Shown in pieces: positions 1-11,721 of a DNA stretch of 64,000 nucleotides. The notes under the pieces are model-generated. The model saw nothing but the letters and a program-made list of their open reading frames with translations, ran no database searches and was not told the origin of the DNA. Source of the DNA: Panax quinquefolius (taxonomy: Eukaryota > Streptophyta > Magnoliopsida > Apiales > Araliaceae). The position numbers and the translations under genes are program-made. Within the stretch, counting starts at the first letter, position 1. Each line of letters begins with the position of its first letter. Where the stretch lies: assembly GCA_020205615.1 (NCBI GenBank), contig CM035160.1:124897605-124961604 (forward strand), written 5' to 3'.

Positions 1-1469
1 AAATGGGGGAGATGTTATTCTCAATAGAGACTCGACCAACGATAGTGGAACGGGTTAAGGAAGTACAGATAAGTACTGAAGAATGTGAACGTGTGAGGAA
101 GATAATGAAGGATGACGTGAAGACTAAGTATAACCTTGATAAAGAAGGTTTACTTCGTTTTGAAGGAAGAATTTGGGTTCCAAATAATTTCGAGTTGAAA
201 GAGGAGATTATGTGTGAGGCCTATAGTTCGAGGTACTCGATACATCCTGGTAGTACTAAGATGTATCAAGACCTTCGTCAGAACTTTTGGTGGCCGAACA
301 TGAAGAGAGAGATCGCAGAATATGTTAGTAAGTGCTTAACTTGTCAGAAAGTTAAGGCTAAACACCAAAGACCGAGTGGATTGATACAGCCACTGGAGAT
401 TCCGGAGTGGAAATGGGAACATATCACCATGGACTTTGTGGTAGGACTTCCAACCACGAGAAAAGGATACGAAGCTATTTGGGTAATAGTGGATCGGTTA
501 ACTAAATTGGCTCATTTTCAACCAATAGGAGTTAGGTATAATTTAGAACAGTTAGCTAAACTTTATGTCAAAGAAATCATTTCCAGACATGGAGTACCTG
601 TTTCAATTGTGTCCGATCGTGATCCACGATTCACATCGAACTTTTGGAGGAGTTTGCAAGAATAAATGGGAACGCATTTGAGATTGAGTACAGCATATCA
701 TCCACAGACTGATGGACAAAGTGAACAAACAATTCAAACGCTAGAAGATATGCTAAGATCTTGTGTTATGGATTTCAAGGGAAGTTGGGTCGAACATCTA
801 CCTTTGGTAGAATTCGCTTACAACAATAGTTTTCACGCTAGTATAGGCATGCCGCCTCACGAAGCGTTGTATTGAAGGAAGTGTAGAACACCACTTTATT
901 GGGATGAAGTAGGTGAACGTCGAATGTTGGGACTTGAGATGGTACAATAAACGGCAGACATGGTGAAGCTGATAAGAGCTCAATTAGTAGCGGCTCAAGA
1001 TAGACAAAGGAAGTATGCAGATCCTCATCGAGAGAAGAGGGAGTTTGAAGTAGGTTCATTTGTCTTTCTAAAAGTATCGCCCTGGAAAGGGAAGATACGT
1101 TTTGGGAAGAAAGGGAAGTTAAGTCCAAGGTTTGTATGACCTTTTGAGATTTTAAGAAGGGTAAGAGAGGTAGCTTATGAAGTAGCCTTACCTCCAAAAA
1201 TGGAAAGAATACACAACGTGTTCCACGTGTCTGTGTTGCGTCCTTATAAACTGGACTACAAGCACGTAATAGATTATGAGTCTATTCAAGTAGAAAAAGA
1301 CTTAACGTATAAAGAACTTCAGATTCAAATTATTGATAGGAAGGAACAAGTCTTGAGAAATAAAGTAATACCTTCAGTAGAGGTAATTTTGAGTAACCAT
1401 GATGCTGAAGAAGCAACGTGGGAGCTCAAAATTAAAATGAAAGAAAAGTTTCCTCATTTTTTAATGTAA
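1..1469 (+). pseudogene. Ty3/gypsy chromovirus pol 3' part: integrase plus chromodomain-type tail (broken)
   Basis: One reading frame (positions divisible by 3) runs from the window edge to the stop at 1467-1469. It opens in the linker after RNase H. Then come the HHCC zinc finger of integrase (H..., CLTCQK near residues 112-117) and the DDE core: Asp in TMDFVVGLP, Asp in IVSDRDPRF, Glu in [10 protein letters not shown]. The C-terminal region has the FHVSVLRPY motif and ends in a chromodomain-like stretch (ATWELKIKMKEKFP). The protein would insert element cDNA into the genome, with the chromodomain guiding targeting. It is dead: stops at 663-665, 873-875, 948-950 and 1137-1139 interrupt the frame, though I see no frameshift. 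The upstream gag, protease and RT lie outside the window. Confidence 0.93.
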
Positions 1470-1494
1470 GAATAGCGAGATTCTGGGGACAGAA

Positions 1495-1514
1495 TCCTTA
1501 TAAGGAGGGAAGAA
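1495..1514 (+). promoter_or_regulatory. Polypurine tract of the chromovirus
   Basis: A purine-rich run (ataaggagggaagaa) lies directly before the LTR that begins TGTAACGCC. In LTR retrotransposons this tract primes plus-strand DNA synthesis, so its position fixes the start of the 3' LTR and the plus orientation. Confidence 0.8.
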
Positions 1515-4500
1515 TGTAACGCCTGAGAATTTCGAAGTTTGAATGAATTAAATTTTTATTTGATTATGTGAATTAAATGAATTTAATTGATTTATTATGT
1601 GAGTAGGATGTTCAAAGGTCGTTCTATGACCTAGAATATACAGATGTAGTTAGTATTATGGCTTTGTGCTAGTATTAATGATTGTGAATTATCAAGACGA
1701 AAATGAAGGTTTTTCGTGAATGTTTGCGTCAAAACACAATTCATCCGATTTTGTTCGGAGCTAGGGTTTGAAATTTCGAGAAACGCATAATGATTGAATA
1801 TAAAGATAGTATTGAATATCCAATAATAATTCCGTTGTGGCAAACGAAGTTTTCGTTTGCGGACGTAAAACCTAAGAGTTTGTGAAAGAGGTTTCCGAAA
1901 GGAAAATGAAATGCGTATAGTCGTTTCGGATATTATACATATGAAATACGAGTATTATATTAGGAGGATAGTATGAAGAATAGTATGACGTATAATACGA
2001 TTATTATATGAGTATTAAACGAGGAGAATACATGAGTAATACACGTAGAATACGAGACGTATTAATGGAGTATGAGTGAAGGGTTTGGTATAATTCAATT
2101 GGACTTAAACCAATAGCAAGCCCAACAAATTATATAAAGAAGTCCAAGTCAAGGCCCAATACCAATTATGTCAAGCCCAATCCAAAAAGTAAACCGTGGG
2201 TCGAACCGGTGGGTCATGGGATGGGTAAAACCCATGGGGAAACCCATGGGATGAACCAAGCGAGAGTGGGCCTGCCATTTGATGGCCAAGTAAAGTGCCA
2301 AACTTGATCACCAAGTACTTTACTTGGTGATAAAGTGGGGAATAGTACGGAGGTGGGAATTGGACCATTTTGCCCTAACTTTGGTTTCCTATTAATACAA
2401 GGCTTAGGTTGGTTATTTTGTTGTTTTACAAAGCTTGTCCAACTATATTGAGAAAGAGAAAGAGCTAGAAACATATAATCATTCTACTTCCAAGCAAACC
2501 AATAGACGTTTATCAAGAACGTTAATTTCTTCAAAGGTAAATTCTCATAAACCGTAATCTTCATCTTTTTAGATTTCTTTCTCGTAGAAGAATTGTAGAT
2601 TGGTGGAGCATGTTTATTGAGGAGATATAAAGATGTCTATTAATGACCAAATCATTGATAGGTCATGACCAAATAGAAATCGTAAGTATTTACGTGAGTG
2701 AAAACCGTAAAAAGTCTTGAACGTTAACTTAGTTATGAATGAACATTTTGAAAACCGTTATAGCTAAGGAATGTGCCTATTGTTTGGTTAGGATGACTAT
2801 GATGAATCAATGGAGTTTTCCATTTGATTTGGCTTATAGAACACAAGTAACAAACTTATGGCGAATTTTGCGAAAATAAACGTTAAACGTCGAAAACGTA
2901 AAAAGCCCGGATTAAAGGTCAAAAGTTGTTGTGTGACTTGAAAATGATGGTTTCCAATGTCAACACGTGAGATAAGGTAATTAAGAGTCGTTAACGAAAG
3001 AATCGTCGCATTCCGACTTATAGTGAAGAAAACGAGTATTGAACGGTCGAAAACGTTAAACGAACGCTTAAAACTGAACACAAAGGTGAATTCCGAGTTA
3101 ATGGATTCAAAAATGTGAAATTCTTATATGAACACATAAAGGATGTAATTTGTGAGTTGTAGGCTTTTGAATGGTTCAATTCGGATGTAAAACGAACAAA
3201 TTAGGAAGCAGTGAGTTTCGTTAGAAAAGTGGACTATTTTGGCCAACTGATGCACAGACTCAGCGCCGTAACGCCGAAACCAGTATAAAGTGGTCGCACT
3301 CATCATGATGCGAGACTTCTACCGAAAGTACTCGCTAACTTCGCGCGCGCAAAGCGCTACTAGAATACTAAGGATGTCGCGTCATCGCCGGTCTTAGATA
3401 GAGAGAAAATGTTTACCAAGTTAAGTTTTGTTCCATTTGAATGTAGACTTAAGGTAAGACATTGAAGGTACTTAATGTACATAATAAGACTGAACTTAAA
3501 TCACTTATAAGGTGATAATGTTTGACGATTTAGTAAGGTTTAATAGAAATTAAACAGAGAACGCGAGAACGTAATAAGTAAACTGTAAATGACGTTTAAC
3601 GTTGGTACTTAACCAATAATGATTGAATGTCAGTTAGTAACATAAAAATGTTAACGAACCGTGATGAAGTAAAGAAAGTCAAATCGACTTTAATAACGAA
3701 GTTAATTCAAATAAGACATAGAAGAGAAAGAAGTTGGTTAGAACCGTAAAGTTAGTTTGTTTGATAACTAATTACAGTGTGCTATGTGAATGTATCATGT
3801 AGATCCTGTAAAGACTGAGAATAGTTGAATTATTTATTCGAAGACGCTTGAAGGCAAGTCTTTCTTAACACTTGCCTAACCTTCGTGTTAGTCATGTTTT
3901 ATGTGATGCATGTTATACAATTCATGAATGGTATTAAAGAAGGAGTCGATGCCTGTTTTAACTTGGCTAGATAAGTATTGAAGAATTGACTGATTTGTTT
4001 ACAAGTCTTTCGATATAAAACTGTTAACGCTATCATATGCCAAGTATTTGGTACGGATGAGACGGTAAGTTTGTCTATGTACAAACAAAAGTATTTTTCA
4101 TCGATTATTTGATAGGCACGCGAGGTTGCCAAATGTTAAACGTAAATAAGTTTAACGTAAGAGTGTTGATCAACATAGAGTACAATAAGCTGATCACCTA
4201 GAAGTGTTCGTAAGTAAAGATGGATGGATGGCCTTAGTGTCGGATATCATTTTCAAGTATGAAAACGAAAAGAGTATGTTCATGGTCTACTGACCGGTTC
4301 ATCATTCCTAAGCTATTATATATATACTTTGGAATAGTTGTTATGACATGAGAAGTACTAGTCAAATATTTCATAGTGCTTCATAGATAATTGTTCTAAT
4401 ATGGAAATAAAGCATGTAATTGTTAATGTGATATTCATATGATTCTTTGTTAAGACTTGCTGAGCTAGTTATACTCATTCTTGCTTGAACCATATGTTTG

Positions 4501-4784
4501 CAGCTAAAGCTGAACGAACTAAGAGTTCTAAGAGAGATGAAGGCAAGGCTAAGATGGACTATTAATCATCCTGTAATAGATTAGTGTATTTGGATGTAAT
4601 ATACTTATGAAGAACAACGAATGTATTCGGTTAATGAACCTGGGAAAGAATTTATTACAAATGTAATACAAAGATAGTAATTACACTCATTTTATTGTTA
4701 TCTCAATGGAATGATTGTATGGATTGTAGTATCGTGGAGCACCATCTGTCAGGTTGGAAGATACCCAGATTTGGGGGCGTCACA
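1515..4784 (+). repeat. 3' LTR of the chromovirus (about 3.27 kb)
   Basis: The LTR starts TGTAACGCC after the polypurine tract and ends GGGGGCGTCACA, giving the canonical TG...CA ends. The first five bases after it, aatac (4785-4789), should be the target duplication; the left copy is outside the window. It lies inside Athila-1 sequence. A TATA-like box (tatataaa, about 2131) is a possible promoter core. A perfect hairpin lies at 2307-2331, and the segment near 3260-3370 is unusually GC-rich. Short ORFs inside are chance frames; no gene is seen. Confidence 0.85.
2307..2331. repeat. Perfect 11-bp hairpin in the chromovirus LTR
   Basis: The arms atcaccaagta and tacttggtgat are exact reverse complements around a 3-base loop (ctt). 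It lies about 170 bp downstream of the TATA-like box, so it could fold in the leader RNA, but no function is shown. Confidence 0.75.
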
Positions 4785-5609
4785 AATACTACGCTCCAAA
4801 TCCAACATATATACCAGAATTCTCATAGCCAGATCCATTGTCACAAGAAGAAAAGTCAAGGTTAGAAGAATTCATATCAAAGATCATAGAAAACCAAGAG
4901 GAGAGGATGACGAGTCAAGAAATATTCAGCCACAATTTTTAGCACCAGATTTTTTTCTAAATTTATAGCATCAAATAAGGAGAGGAGGATTAATCAAGAA
5001 CGGTCAATTCAGAATCTTCAGAATAAGATAGATCAAATGTTCAAAGCCTTGAACAACTGTCCTCAATATAATTGGTGTTATGACATCGATTTCGAGATTG
5101 ACGAAGTGCCCGAACCAAATCTACAACTGGATGAGACATGAGATGTTTGAAAAGAGGAGACAAGTGGGGATAATGAAAACATAGTTGGTGAAGAACTAAT
5201 TGTGGGTACCAACAATGATGAGTTGATGCTATTTATGCCTCAAGTGCCTGCTCTACCAAAGTTCAAGGATCCGGTTAGATTTGCAAAACCTTGTTTGATT
5301 GGTAGTCATGTCGTCGGCAAGGCTCTTTATGACATGAGAGCTTGTACAAATGTGAAGCTATGGTGGGATGAGGAGATGAAGATAGAAGAAGAGCCCGTTG
5401 TGCTTGCCAAGCCTCAAAGCCCCTATCGAATCATAGGCTTAACGGACAGAAAAGCACCTAGTTGTTCAACATTCTCAATTGGGCACTTATTTAAAAAAAG
5501 CATGCTAGGTGACTTTAATTCGCAAGCCATCACGATTAGGAACTTACCAAAACTTACATTATTTCTGATGGATGGAGGGTTCCTTAAGTATCGAAGAGAA
5601 ATTGGATAG
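4785..5609 (+). pseudogene. Athila-1 gag end and protease remnant
   Basis: Translation of 4785-5100 gives a gag-like tail (SRLEEFISKIIENQEERM, then a coiled-coil-like stretch split by stops). After it, 5202-5609 carries a retroviral-type aspartic protease relic: the PKFKDPVRF...PCLIGSHVVGKALYD context matches the protease region of Athila/Tat elements, but the catalytic D-(S/T)-G has become DMRACTNV. The reading then jumps almost directly to the post-pol spacer, so RT, RNase H and integrase are deleted. The left part of the element was displaced beyond the window by the chromovirus. Confidence 0.7.
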
Positions 5610-5933
5610 CGTTGACCAGATAAAGTTGGGCTGAAAGACTGTAATTCAAGCGTTAACTAGGAGGCAACCCAGAAATTTGTATATTTTTATATGCTTTACT
5701 AGTTTATACAGTATATAGGAATTAATTTTCTTATTAAGTTCTCTTATAAATCCAAAGTGCTATTCTAATCCATGTTGTCTCTCTTCATTGCAGGTATTAG
5801 TGGCTCATTAAATAAGAAAAAGAATATGGAAAGGGAAGCCACCAATCTGAGCCCATGCCACAGTATCCTCCTTTAGATTCCGATGCAGAGGAGTTTTCAG
5901 TCTTTATTCCACAACCACCACCACCACAAGCTT
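5610..5933 (+). mobile_element. Athila-1 post-pol spacer and end of the extra ORF
   Basis: It contains the spacer motif taggaggcaaccc (near 5658), also present after pol in Athila-3 at 58840. At 5850-5933 is the acidic, proline-rich C-terminal end of the extra ORF (PLDSDAEEF ... PQPPPPQ), matching the Athila-3 end at 60820-60870. Element A interrupts it at 5934, and it resumes at 41092 after the duplicated agctt. Confidence 0.7.
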
Positions 5934-6633
5934 TGTAACGCCCCGAAATCCGGTCTATCTTCACACCCAGATTTCGTACGTCACGAGTACATCATTCATC
6001 CAACATACATTATTATATACTGAAATATAACAACATACATTCTCAAATCCCAAGTTATAAAAACCTTATAACCTCTTTCATTACAAATAATGATAAATAC
6101 ATTATTCATTTCATCTTACAAGAGAGACTTTTATCCGCCACCAAGGATACATAACAGTTCATTAACTAGTCTATAATTTAATTTCATCTTTCTAAATTAC
6201 AAGTCTTCACTTGATCTTCTCGCCCATTCACATTCTGAATGGCACTTCATCTGGATACCATCAGCTTGATCTTTACAGGATCCTTAAGTTCTTCTAACAT
6301 CGTTCGCTGAAAATGTTTTTCATTTAAAGCAAGTGTGAGCATTCAACTGCCCATCAAGTCATAACAGTTGAACAAACAACTTTAAGGGTTTAAACATTCC
6401 TTTAGAACTTCGATAACCGAACAAAGGTTATGAAGCAGCTTGAATAATAGGAATAATCTTTATTCCTATCATTTTAAAACACTATTCACTTTCACTTTGA
6501 AATACTTTTATTCTTCTACCTTTTTCATACACATTTTGTTTGGATAGAATCATTAGCACGGACTTAACAATAATGGATCATGTATAAATAGAGCATTATC
6601 TCATTGAACAGTATAATCACAAAACAGTTCATC
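5934..6633 (-). repeat. Element A 3' LTR, piece 1
   Basis: Aligns by eye with 37148-37850 (the intact LTR), with a few differences per 60 bases. It is cut by solo LTR C; the last five bases, tcatc (6629-6633), are repeated at 13912-13916 where the A sequence resumes. Confidence 0.88.
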
Positions 6634-8335
6634 TGTAGCGCCCCCAAATTTTGGTCCTAAACCACCACGAATCAGGGACACTAGTTCTAACTATTGCAGA
6701 AGATATAAACATAAATTGTTTATACAATAAACATTACACATTATCCTCAAGGTCGAGAACCTTCACTTAAAACCTGAATCAATATCCTATCTAAAATTAA
6801 ATGTTATTATTATACAATATTGTTACAAATCTAGCTCCATACATAGTCCCAAGCTGAACTTGGCTTTGACTTTTCCTTATATCCGACGTATTCGCCTTAA
6901 TCTGCAACGTTTATCATGATATAGCAAGGGTGAGCAACAAGTTTGCTCATCAAGTTTAAGTTCAATAATTTATGGATATATCATGATGGAAAGATTTTGA
7001 ATAATAGCTGGCTAACATTCAACAATATAATTATGAACTAGCATGGACAAATTTTCATAACTTAACTAACATTGAACATGAACATATAAATTATATCTTG
7101 ATCGAATGGTAATGAAGGTGATCAACCTTTCATACATGATGAACACATGCAATAGGCACAAAGTGTGATTCAACAATTCATAGACGTGATGTAATCAACA
7201 ATGATTAATCGCAAGTTCAAAGAATAGTTCAAGAAAAACTTTCACAATAAGTGAGTATAAGAAACTTGCCTGATCGGTAGATTGCCATTATGAAACATAA
7301 CTTAGCTTTATTCGAAGACCTAATATTAATAATATTGATTTTCCAAGTTAGAATAATATCATCACAATATAAAATAACCTGAACACATTACCACATAATC
7401 CTATTAGTCTATACATCATATAACACCTAGTATCAAGTCAAACTATTGCAGTCTGAGTTGAATCCGACACAATTCTAACATCTCAATGGCCCAGTCAGAT
7501 AAATATCGAGCCTAATATGCAAAAGACTCTGTCTAAACGCAACACAATTAACTTAGACAACTAATTATTCAGTCAAAATAATTTTCATAGGCTCATAATA
7601 ATTTTCAAGTAATTATTATCATTTATTATGATTTTTCAATCATTAACATCCTATTTATATGATTTAAATACCACTTAACTCCATTATCATTAATATTTAT
7701 TTAATATTAAATATTAATAAAATCTTTAACATAATATTATAATATATTTATAATATCTCAAAGTAATTTTAATACTTCATTATTATCCTCAAATGATTTT
7801 AAAGTAATTAAAACCATTAATAAATAATTGTCCTTAATATTAAAATATTAATATTTTTCATGACAAGATATCAAAAGTTATATTTTATAACTTAAAATAT
7901 TTTCTAAACCTTTAAATCATTTTTATATGATTTTTAAATCATTAATTTTATTTTTCCATAATTTATTTAATATATTTATTAAATAAAATATTTACCATTA
8001 ATATTAATTAATTAATGAAATTCATCACAAAATATTAAAAGTCATCAGACATAACTTAAAATATTTTCTTATACCATAATATAATTTTTCATGATTTTTC
8101 AAGTATTGAAATCATTTTAAATAATTTATTTAATATTATAATTAAATAAAATAAATACCATTAATATTCTAAAAATACTAAATATTTATGAAATATATTC
8201 AAAATAATTAAAATCCCATTTTTAGGCTTTAAAATAATTTTTAGGAATTTATTATGTATTTTTAATAATTAAAAACTATTTTCTTTAATTATTTACTAAA
8301 ATAATTAATTTTCTAATTTATCTGTCGCTAAAGGT

Positions 8336-8365
8336 ACCTATAGTGACAAAACTGTCACTATAGGT
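8336..8365. repeat. Perfect 13-bp inverted repeat
   Basis: acctatagtgaca and tgtcactataggt are exact reverse complements with a 4-base loop. It lies inside LTR C, next to tctgtcgctaaagg. It may be a relic of a small DNA transposon end or a foldback. Confidence 0.7.
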
Positions 8366-8867
8366 GTTTTTCAGTAAACCCAGAACTGCATAGGCAGTTA
8401 ACAAGGTACTAAGTTTGACCACTGCTAGATCTTTGGTCTTTACGATTTCTGGCCTGCTAAACTGTTAATGTTGTAGTATTAATGTCACACTACAACCCCA
8501 AACAACGCTCATGGTCAACACATAACCAATCTGTGAGATATAAGCTACAGAATTTGTTGTCAGACGTGTTCTTGAGTTTCTGGGTTGCCCAGAAACTCTA
8601 GCAGTTTCAAGGGTCCTACTTTGAAGCTTGGTATCTTTTATTATGAGTTTACTCCATGTGATCTAATGGTTCAAACATATAGAAGAGATGTCAGCATAAC
8701 AGAATACCTAACAAGATCTGTATAACAACAACACAACCAAGAGATCTTGATCGGTCAAAGTGCAAACCAGGAACTGTTCTTGAACATTTCTGGGATTTTC
8801 AGAAATGTTCTTGAGCAGTTTGGTCAACCTATGTTTGACCAACATTAAATTAGATTATGTTAAGTAT

Positions 8868-9060
8868 CACTACTACAAAATAGTAAATAGACAACACTTA
8901 AACCACAACGTTTTTATAAAAAATGTTGTGGTATTTTTTTTCACAACGTTTTTTAACAAAACGTTGTAGATACATATGAAAAAATGTTATCTATTTAAAA
9001 TGAATTTTTTTTGATTTTAAATAGATAATTTTTTTTTGAAAAAACGTTGTGTAGATCAAA
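8868..9060 (+). repeat. CACTA-1 5' terminal and subterminal repeats
   Basis: TIR followed by facing copies of acaacgtttt and aaacgttgt (about 8907-8930, 8942-8966, 9043-9052). Pairs form AACGTT-centred stems. In En/Spm elements such subterminal repeats bind the TnpA-type protein; that role here is inferred. Confidence 0.8.
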
Positions 9061-9099
9061 AACACGGAGGTCAAAAAAAATGTCGCGGCTTGAAATTAA

Positions 9100-9369
9100 A
9101 AACCCTCCCCTTCCTGAAGCAGCTCTCCCAAATCCCAATCTACACCCTCCCCTTGCTAATTTCACCACCACCCACAACTAGAAATCTCATAAGACGAAAT
9201 CATCTTACCCAACCTCTAAATGGCTAGCAACAATCCAGAGCAAAGAGAAGAGGAAGAAACTGATGCCGACAAAGATGAAGATACCGGAGCACAAGTCGCT
9301 CCGATCGTAAGGACAAAAACAGTCGTCGTCACTACCGGTGAAGAAGATGAAGACACAATCCTCGATCTA
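9100..9369 (+). pseudogene. Captured RanBP1 first exon (Ran-binding protein 1 N-terminus)
   Basis: The ATG at 9220 opens 50 codons: an acidic N-terminus, then DEDTGAQVAPIV and VVTTGEEDEDTILDL. This combination marks the start of plant RanBP1, the cytoplasmic cofactor of Ran-GTP hydrolysis in nuclear transport. In the true protein the Ran-binding domain follows; here the frame runs into unrelated codons at 9370 and stops at 9469-9471 if unspliced, so the domain is absent. The sequence before 9220 (rich in ccctcccc and caccacc) looks like the gene's 5' UTR. One stretch (VRTKTVVV) has drifted from the usual acidic LEEVAV-like form. Identification by eye. Confidence 0.8.
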
Positions 9370-9429
9370 TACTTTCTCTCCATCTATTATTTGTTAATCG
9401 ACCTGTTAGAAATTTCTCAAACCCTAACC

Positions 9430-9809
9430 CTCTTATATACAAGTGCACAAAAGAAGCTCAATGAAGAGTAAGCTTTCAGATTTCGTGTTTTTTGCTTCTC
9501 AAAATGTTTTGAACGGTTTATATGTGTTTTGTTGATCTTCAATTTCAATTTAATTTGATTTTTACTTTGTGATGTGAAGTTTGGCGAAAGATGATTCAGA
9601 TTCCAAAGCGATGAAGCGTCCTCCCAGTGCTTTCTTTGTCTTCATGTGAGATCTACTTTTGAATTCTTCATATATAGCGATTCTTTGTTTTGATCTATAG
9701 AAATTCTTTGTAGTAATTTTCGTTTTTTGTTTTTATCTTAATGATTTGACGGGGGGAGTTTAGGAATTTATTCAAGCAGAATTTTCCTGAAAACAAATCA
9801 GTGGCAGCT
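9430..9809 (+). pseudogene. Captured HMG-box (HMGB-type) gene fragment with introns
   Basis: Three exon pieces can be joined by splice signals. About 9440-9467 (KKLNE) has its donor at 9468. 9580-9645 (AKDDSDSKAMKRPPSAFFVF) has a gtgaga donor at 9646. 9764-9809 (NLFKQNFPENKSVAAV) follows acceptor tttag and has a gtatgt donor at 9810. Across the 118-bp intron the frame is kept (TTCAT joined to GAAT). The motif KRPPSAFFVFM...NKSVAAV is the first half of a plant HMGB domain, a chromatin DNA-bending fold. The second half of the box is missing. Retained introns show capture from genomic DNA. Confidence 0.82.
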
Positions 9810-10400
9810 GTATGTTGTTTTAGGCGTCCTTTCTAAGCATTTTGATACTTACAATCAAATTTTCTGCAATTTTACTTGCATTCTTTTTGGTTCTATAAAT
9901 ATGAACTCCTCAATTTAACTTAATTGCTATGAGCCTTAGTTTCTACTGTTTCAAAATCCAAAATTAGAGATACATTTTTGAACTTTAGAAGTTAATTTGT
10001 GAAATCCTAAAAATTTAATATAAATATGAATTTATTTGATTGTAATACAAATAACTATTTTGTTTATCAGAGCTTAAATATGATGTATTATTTGTAAATT
10101 TAGTGGTGGCTTGACTGATTTTTATGTGAAGTTAACGATTTGCAAAAAGATCCTTAAGATGAAAAGTTTTCTTTAGGTATGAATGTATCTGATGACTGAT
10201 TAGTGCATGCATATATTGTTTGCCAATATGAGTTGTGGAGTGGTGAGCATAAATGGGAATGCAAAAACTAACATCAATCTCATCTTCTCGTGCAATAGAA
10301 ATATTGAAACGTGGGTTGCAGGCTGCATTGGCTAATGAGTACACTCATTGGCCTTTCACTTGTGTTTTTGGCTTCTGGCAAGTTGCTGCAGCAAAAGCAG
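9810..10400 (+). other. CACTA-1 interior, unassigned
   Basis: Begins as the continuation of the HMGB intron. An open frame at 10253-10474 starts with codons I do not recognise and ends in the bZIP exon, so only its tail is meaningful. The boundary between HMGB-derived and bZIP-derived sequence cannot be placed. Confidence 0.5.
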
Positions 10401-11354
10401 ATTTGAACTATATTGGGTTGCAGACAACTGAACAACAGGTTCATTTGCAAGACGGTAAGGTTCTGAGTGTTTAATTGTTCATCTTTTGGAGTTTATGCTT
10501 TTATCAATACTCCCCTTTCTCCTAACAACTTACTTTTAGAGTACATAGACAAAGTGTTTATGCTTTTATCAATACTCCCCTTTCTCCGACCAACTTACTA
10601 TTAGAGTACATAGACGATAGACTTTTATTTTCAATATTTATCTGGCTTCACTGTTATTCATTGGTAGCTTGGTAGAATCCATGTTAAAATAACATAATTT
10701 AGATAAGCAATAAGGATGGCATATGGAGCCGAAACTATCACTCTTATATCTATCCTGTATCACAAGAGCAGGGCGGTAGAAGAAGTTAATAGGTGTTGGG
10801 TCTACTCTTTCCATTAACTTTGTAAATGTGAAAAATAGCCTGTCCCAACTATGGCATATCTACTTCTTTAGAATAAGAGGGTGGTGTGATGACCTTTGAA
10901 TAGAATATGTTATGCAGTAATTTATATATTTTAAATTACTAATTATGTGCTCTGCTTCTGTTTTTGCTTTGTAGCATTGAATGGTGCACTGAATGAAGAA
11001 ATCCAGCATATCAAACTACTAACTGGGCGAAACATTGCAAATGGGGGACCTATAATGAATTATCCTCCATCATACGGAACTAATCAGCAATTTTATTCCA
11101 ACAACCCGTCTATGCACACAATGTTAACTGCACAGCGGTTTCAACAGCTCGAAATCCATAATCAGAAGCAACATCATCAATTCCAGCAGCATCAACTGCA
11201 TCAGTTCCAGCAGCATCAACTGCATCAGTTCCAGCAGCAACCACTTAAGCAGCAGCAGCAGCAGGAACAACATCTATCTCATAGTGGTGACTTGAAAATG
11301 AAAGGTTCCATGTCATCTTCCAACAACAACCACTTTGTAGGTCGTATCTCCTAG
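10401..11354 (+). pseudogene. Captured bZIP transcription factor 3' exons (VIP1/RF2a-like group)
   Basis: Exon 10401-10454 encodes the end of the leucine zipper (LQTTEQQVHLQD). Intron 10455-10974 has GT-AG ends, and the final exon 10975-11354 continues in frame (ALNGALNEEIQHIKLLTGR). After the zipper come the group-typical NGGPIMN...QQFYSNN..MHTMLTAQRFQQL stretch and a Gln/His-rich tail with a 24-bp tandem duplication. The end, SGDLKMKGSM, is also typical of this bZIP group. The basic DNA-binding region is absent, so it could at most give a zipper-tail peptide. Intron retained, so captured as DNA. Identification by eye. Confidence 0.88.
10492..10623 (+). repeat. 66-bp tandem duplication in the captured bZIP intron
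   Basis: Two adjacent copies begin tttatgcttttatcaatact and end agagtacatagacaa/agacga. They differ at a few bases, so the duplication is not brand-new. Confidence 0.8.
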
Positions 11355-11382
11355 CTTTTAACTTTTTGTGTCTATGATACAT

Positions 11383-11721
11383 GCAGAAGCTATGAGTTAT
11401 GGTTTGAGAAATGCAGGATTTGATGTGAGCAAATATTTGCCATTTGGACCTTTGGAACAGATTATTCCTTAACTTTTAAGAACAGCCGAAGAGAACAAAG
11501 GGGTGTTATCTACTTCAACACTTGACAAACAACTCATGAGGTAATTCACCTACTAGTATAATTATTGAAGACAAAAAAATTACTAATAAATATATTTTTT
11601 TTAAAAGGAGATTTATACATTTGGTTATTTATTATTTTTATGTTTTATTCCATATGGTTCTTCTGCATGGTGCAGGATGGAGCTTAAGAGGAGACTAACA
11701 TCTACAATATCTCAAGGATGA
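11383..11721 (+). pseudogene. Captured proline dehydrogenase C-terminal exons
   Basis: Reading from 11383 gives AEAMSYGLRNAGFDVSKY, then LPFGPLEQIIP, then (after an in-frame TAA) LLRTAEENKGVLSTSTLDKQ. A GT donor at 11541 and AG acceptor ending 11675 bound a 135-bp intron. The next exon continues in frame as MELKRRLTSTIS with a stop at 11719-11721. This is the C-terminal end of plant mitochondrial proline dehydrogenase (proline to pyrroline-5-carboxylate, FAD-linked). The catalytic barrel is absent. The TAA replaces the codon expected to be Tyr in the family's IPYLLR stretch. Confidence 0.87.

Noticed and set aside
9220..9471. A genuine small host gene starting at 9220
   Set aside because: It is inside CACTA ends with a target duplication, and similarity to RanBP1 stops at codon 50, so it is a captured fragment.
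10253..10400. N-terminal part of a 73-codon frame before the bZIP exon
   Set aside because: No recognisable match, and the acceptor at 10400 suggests that this is intron or junction DNA.
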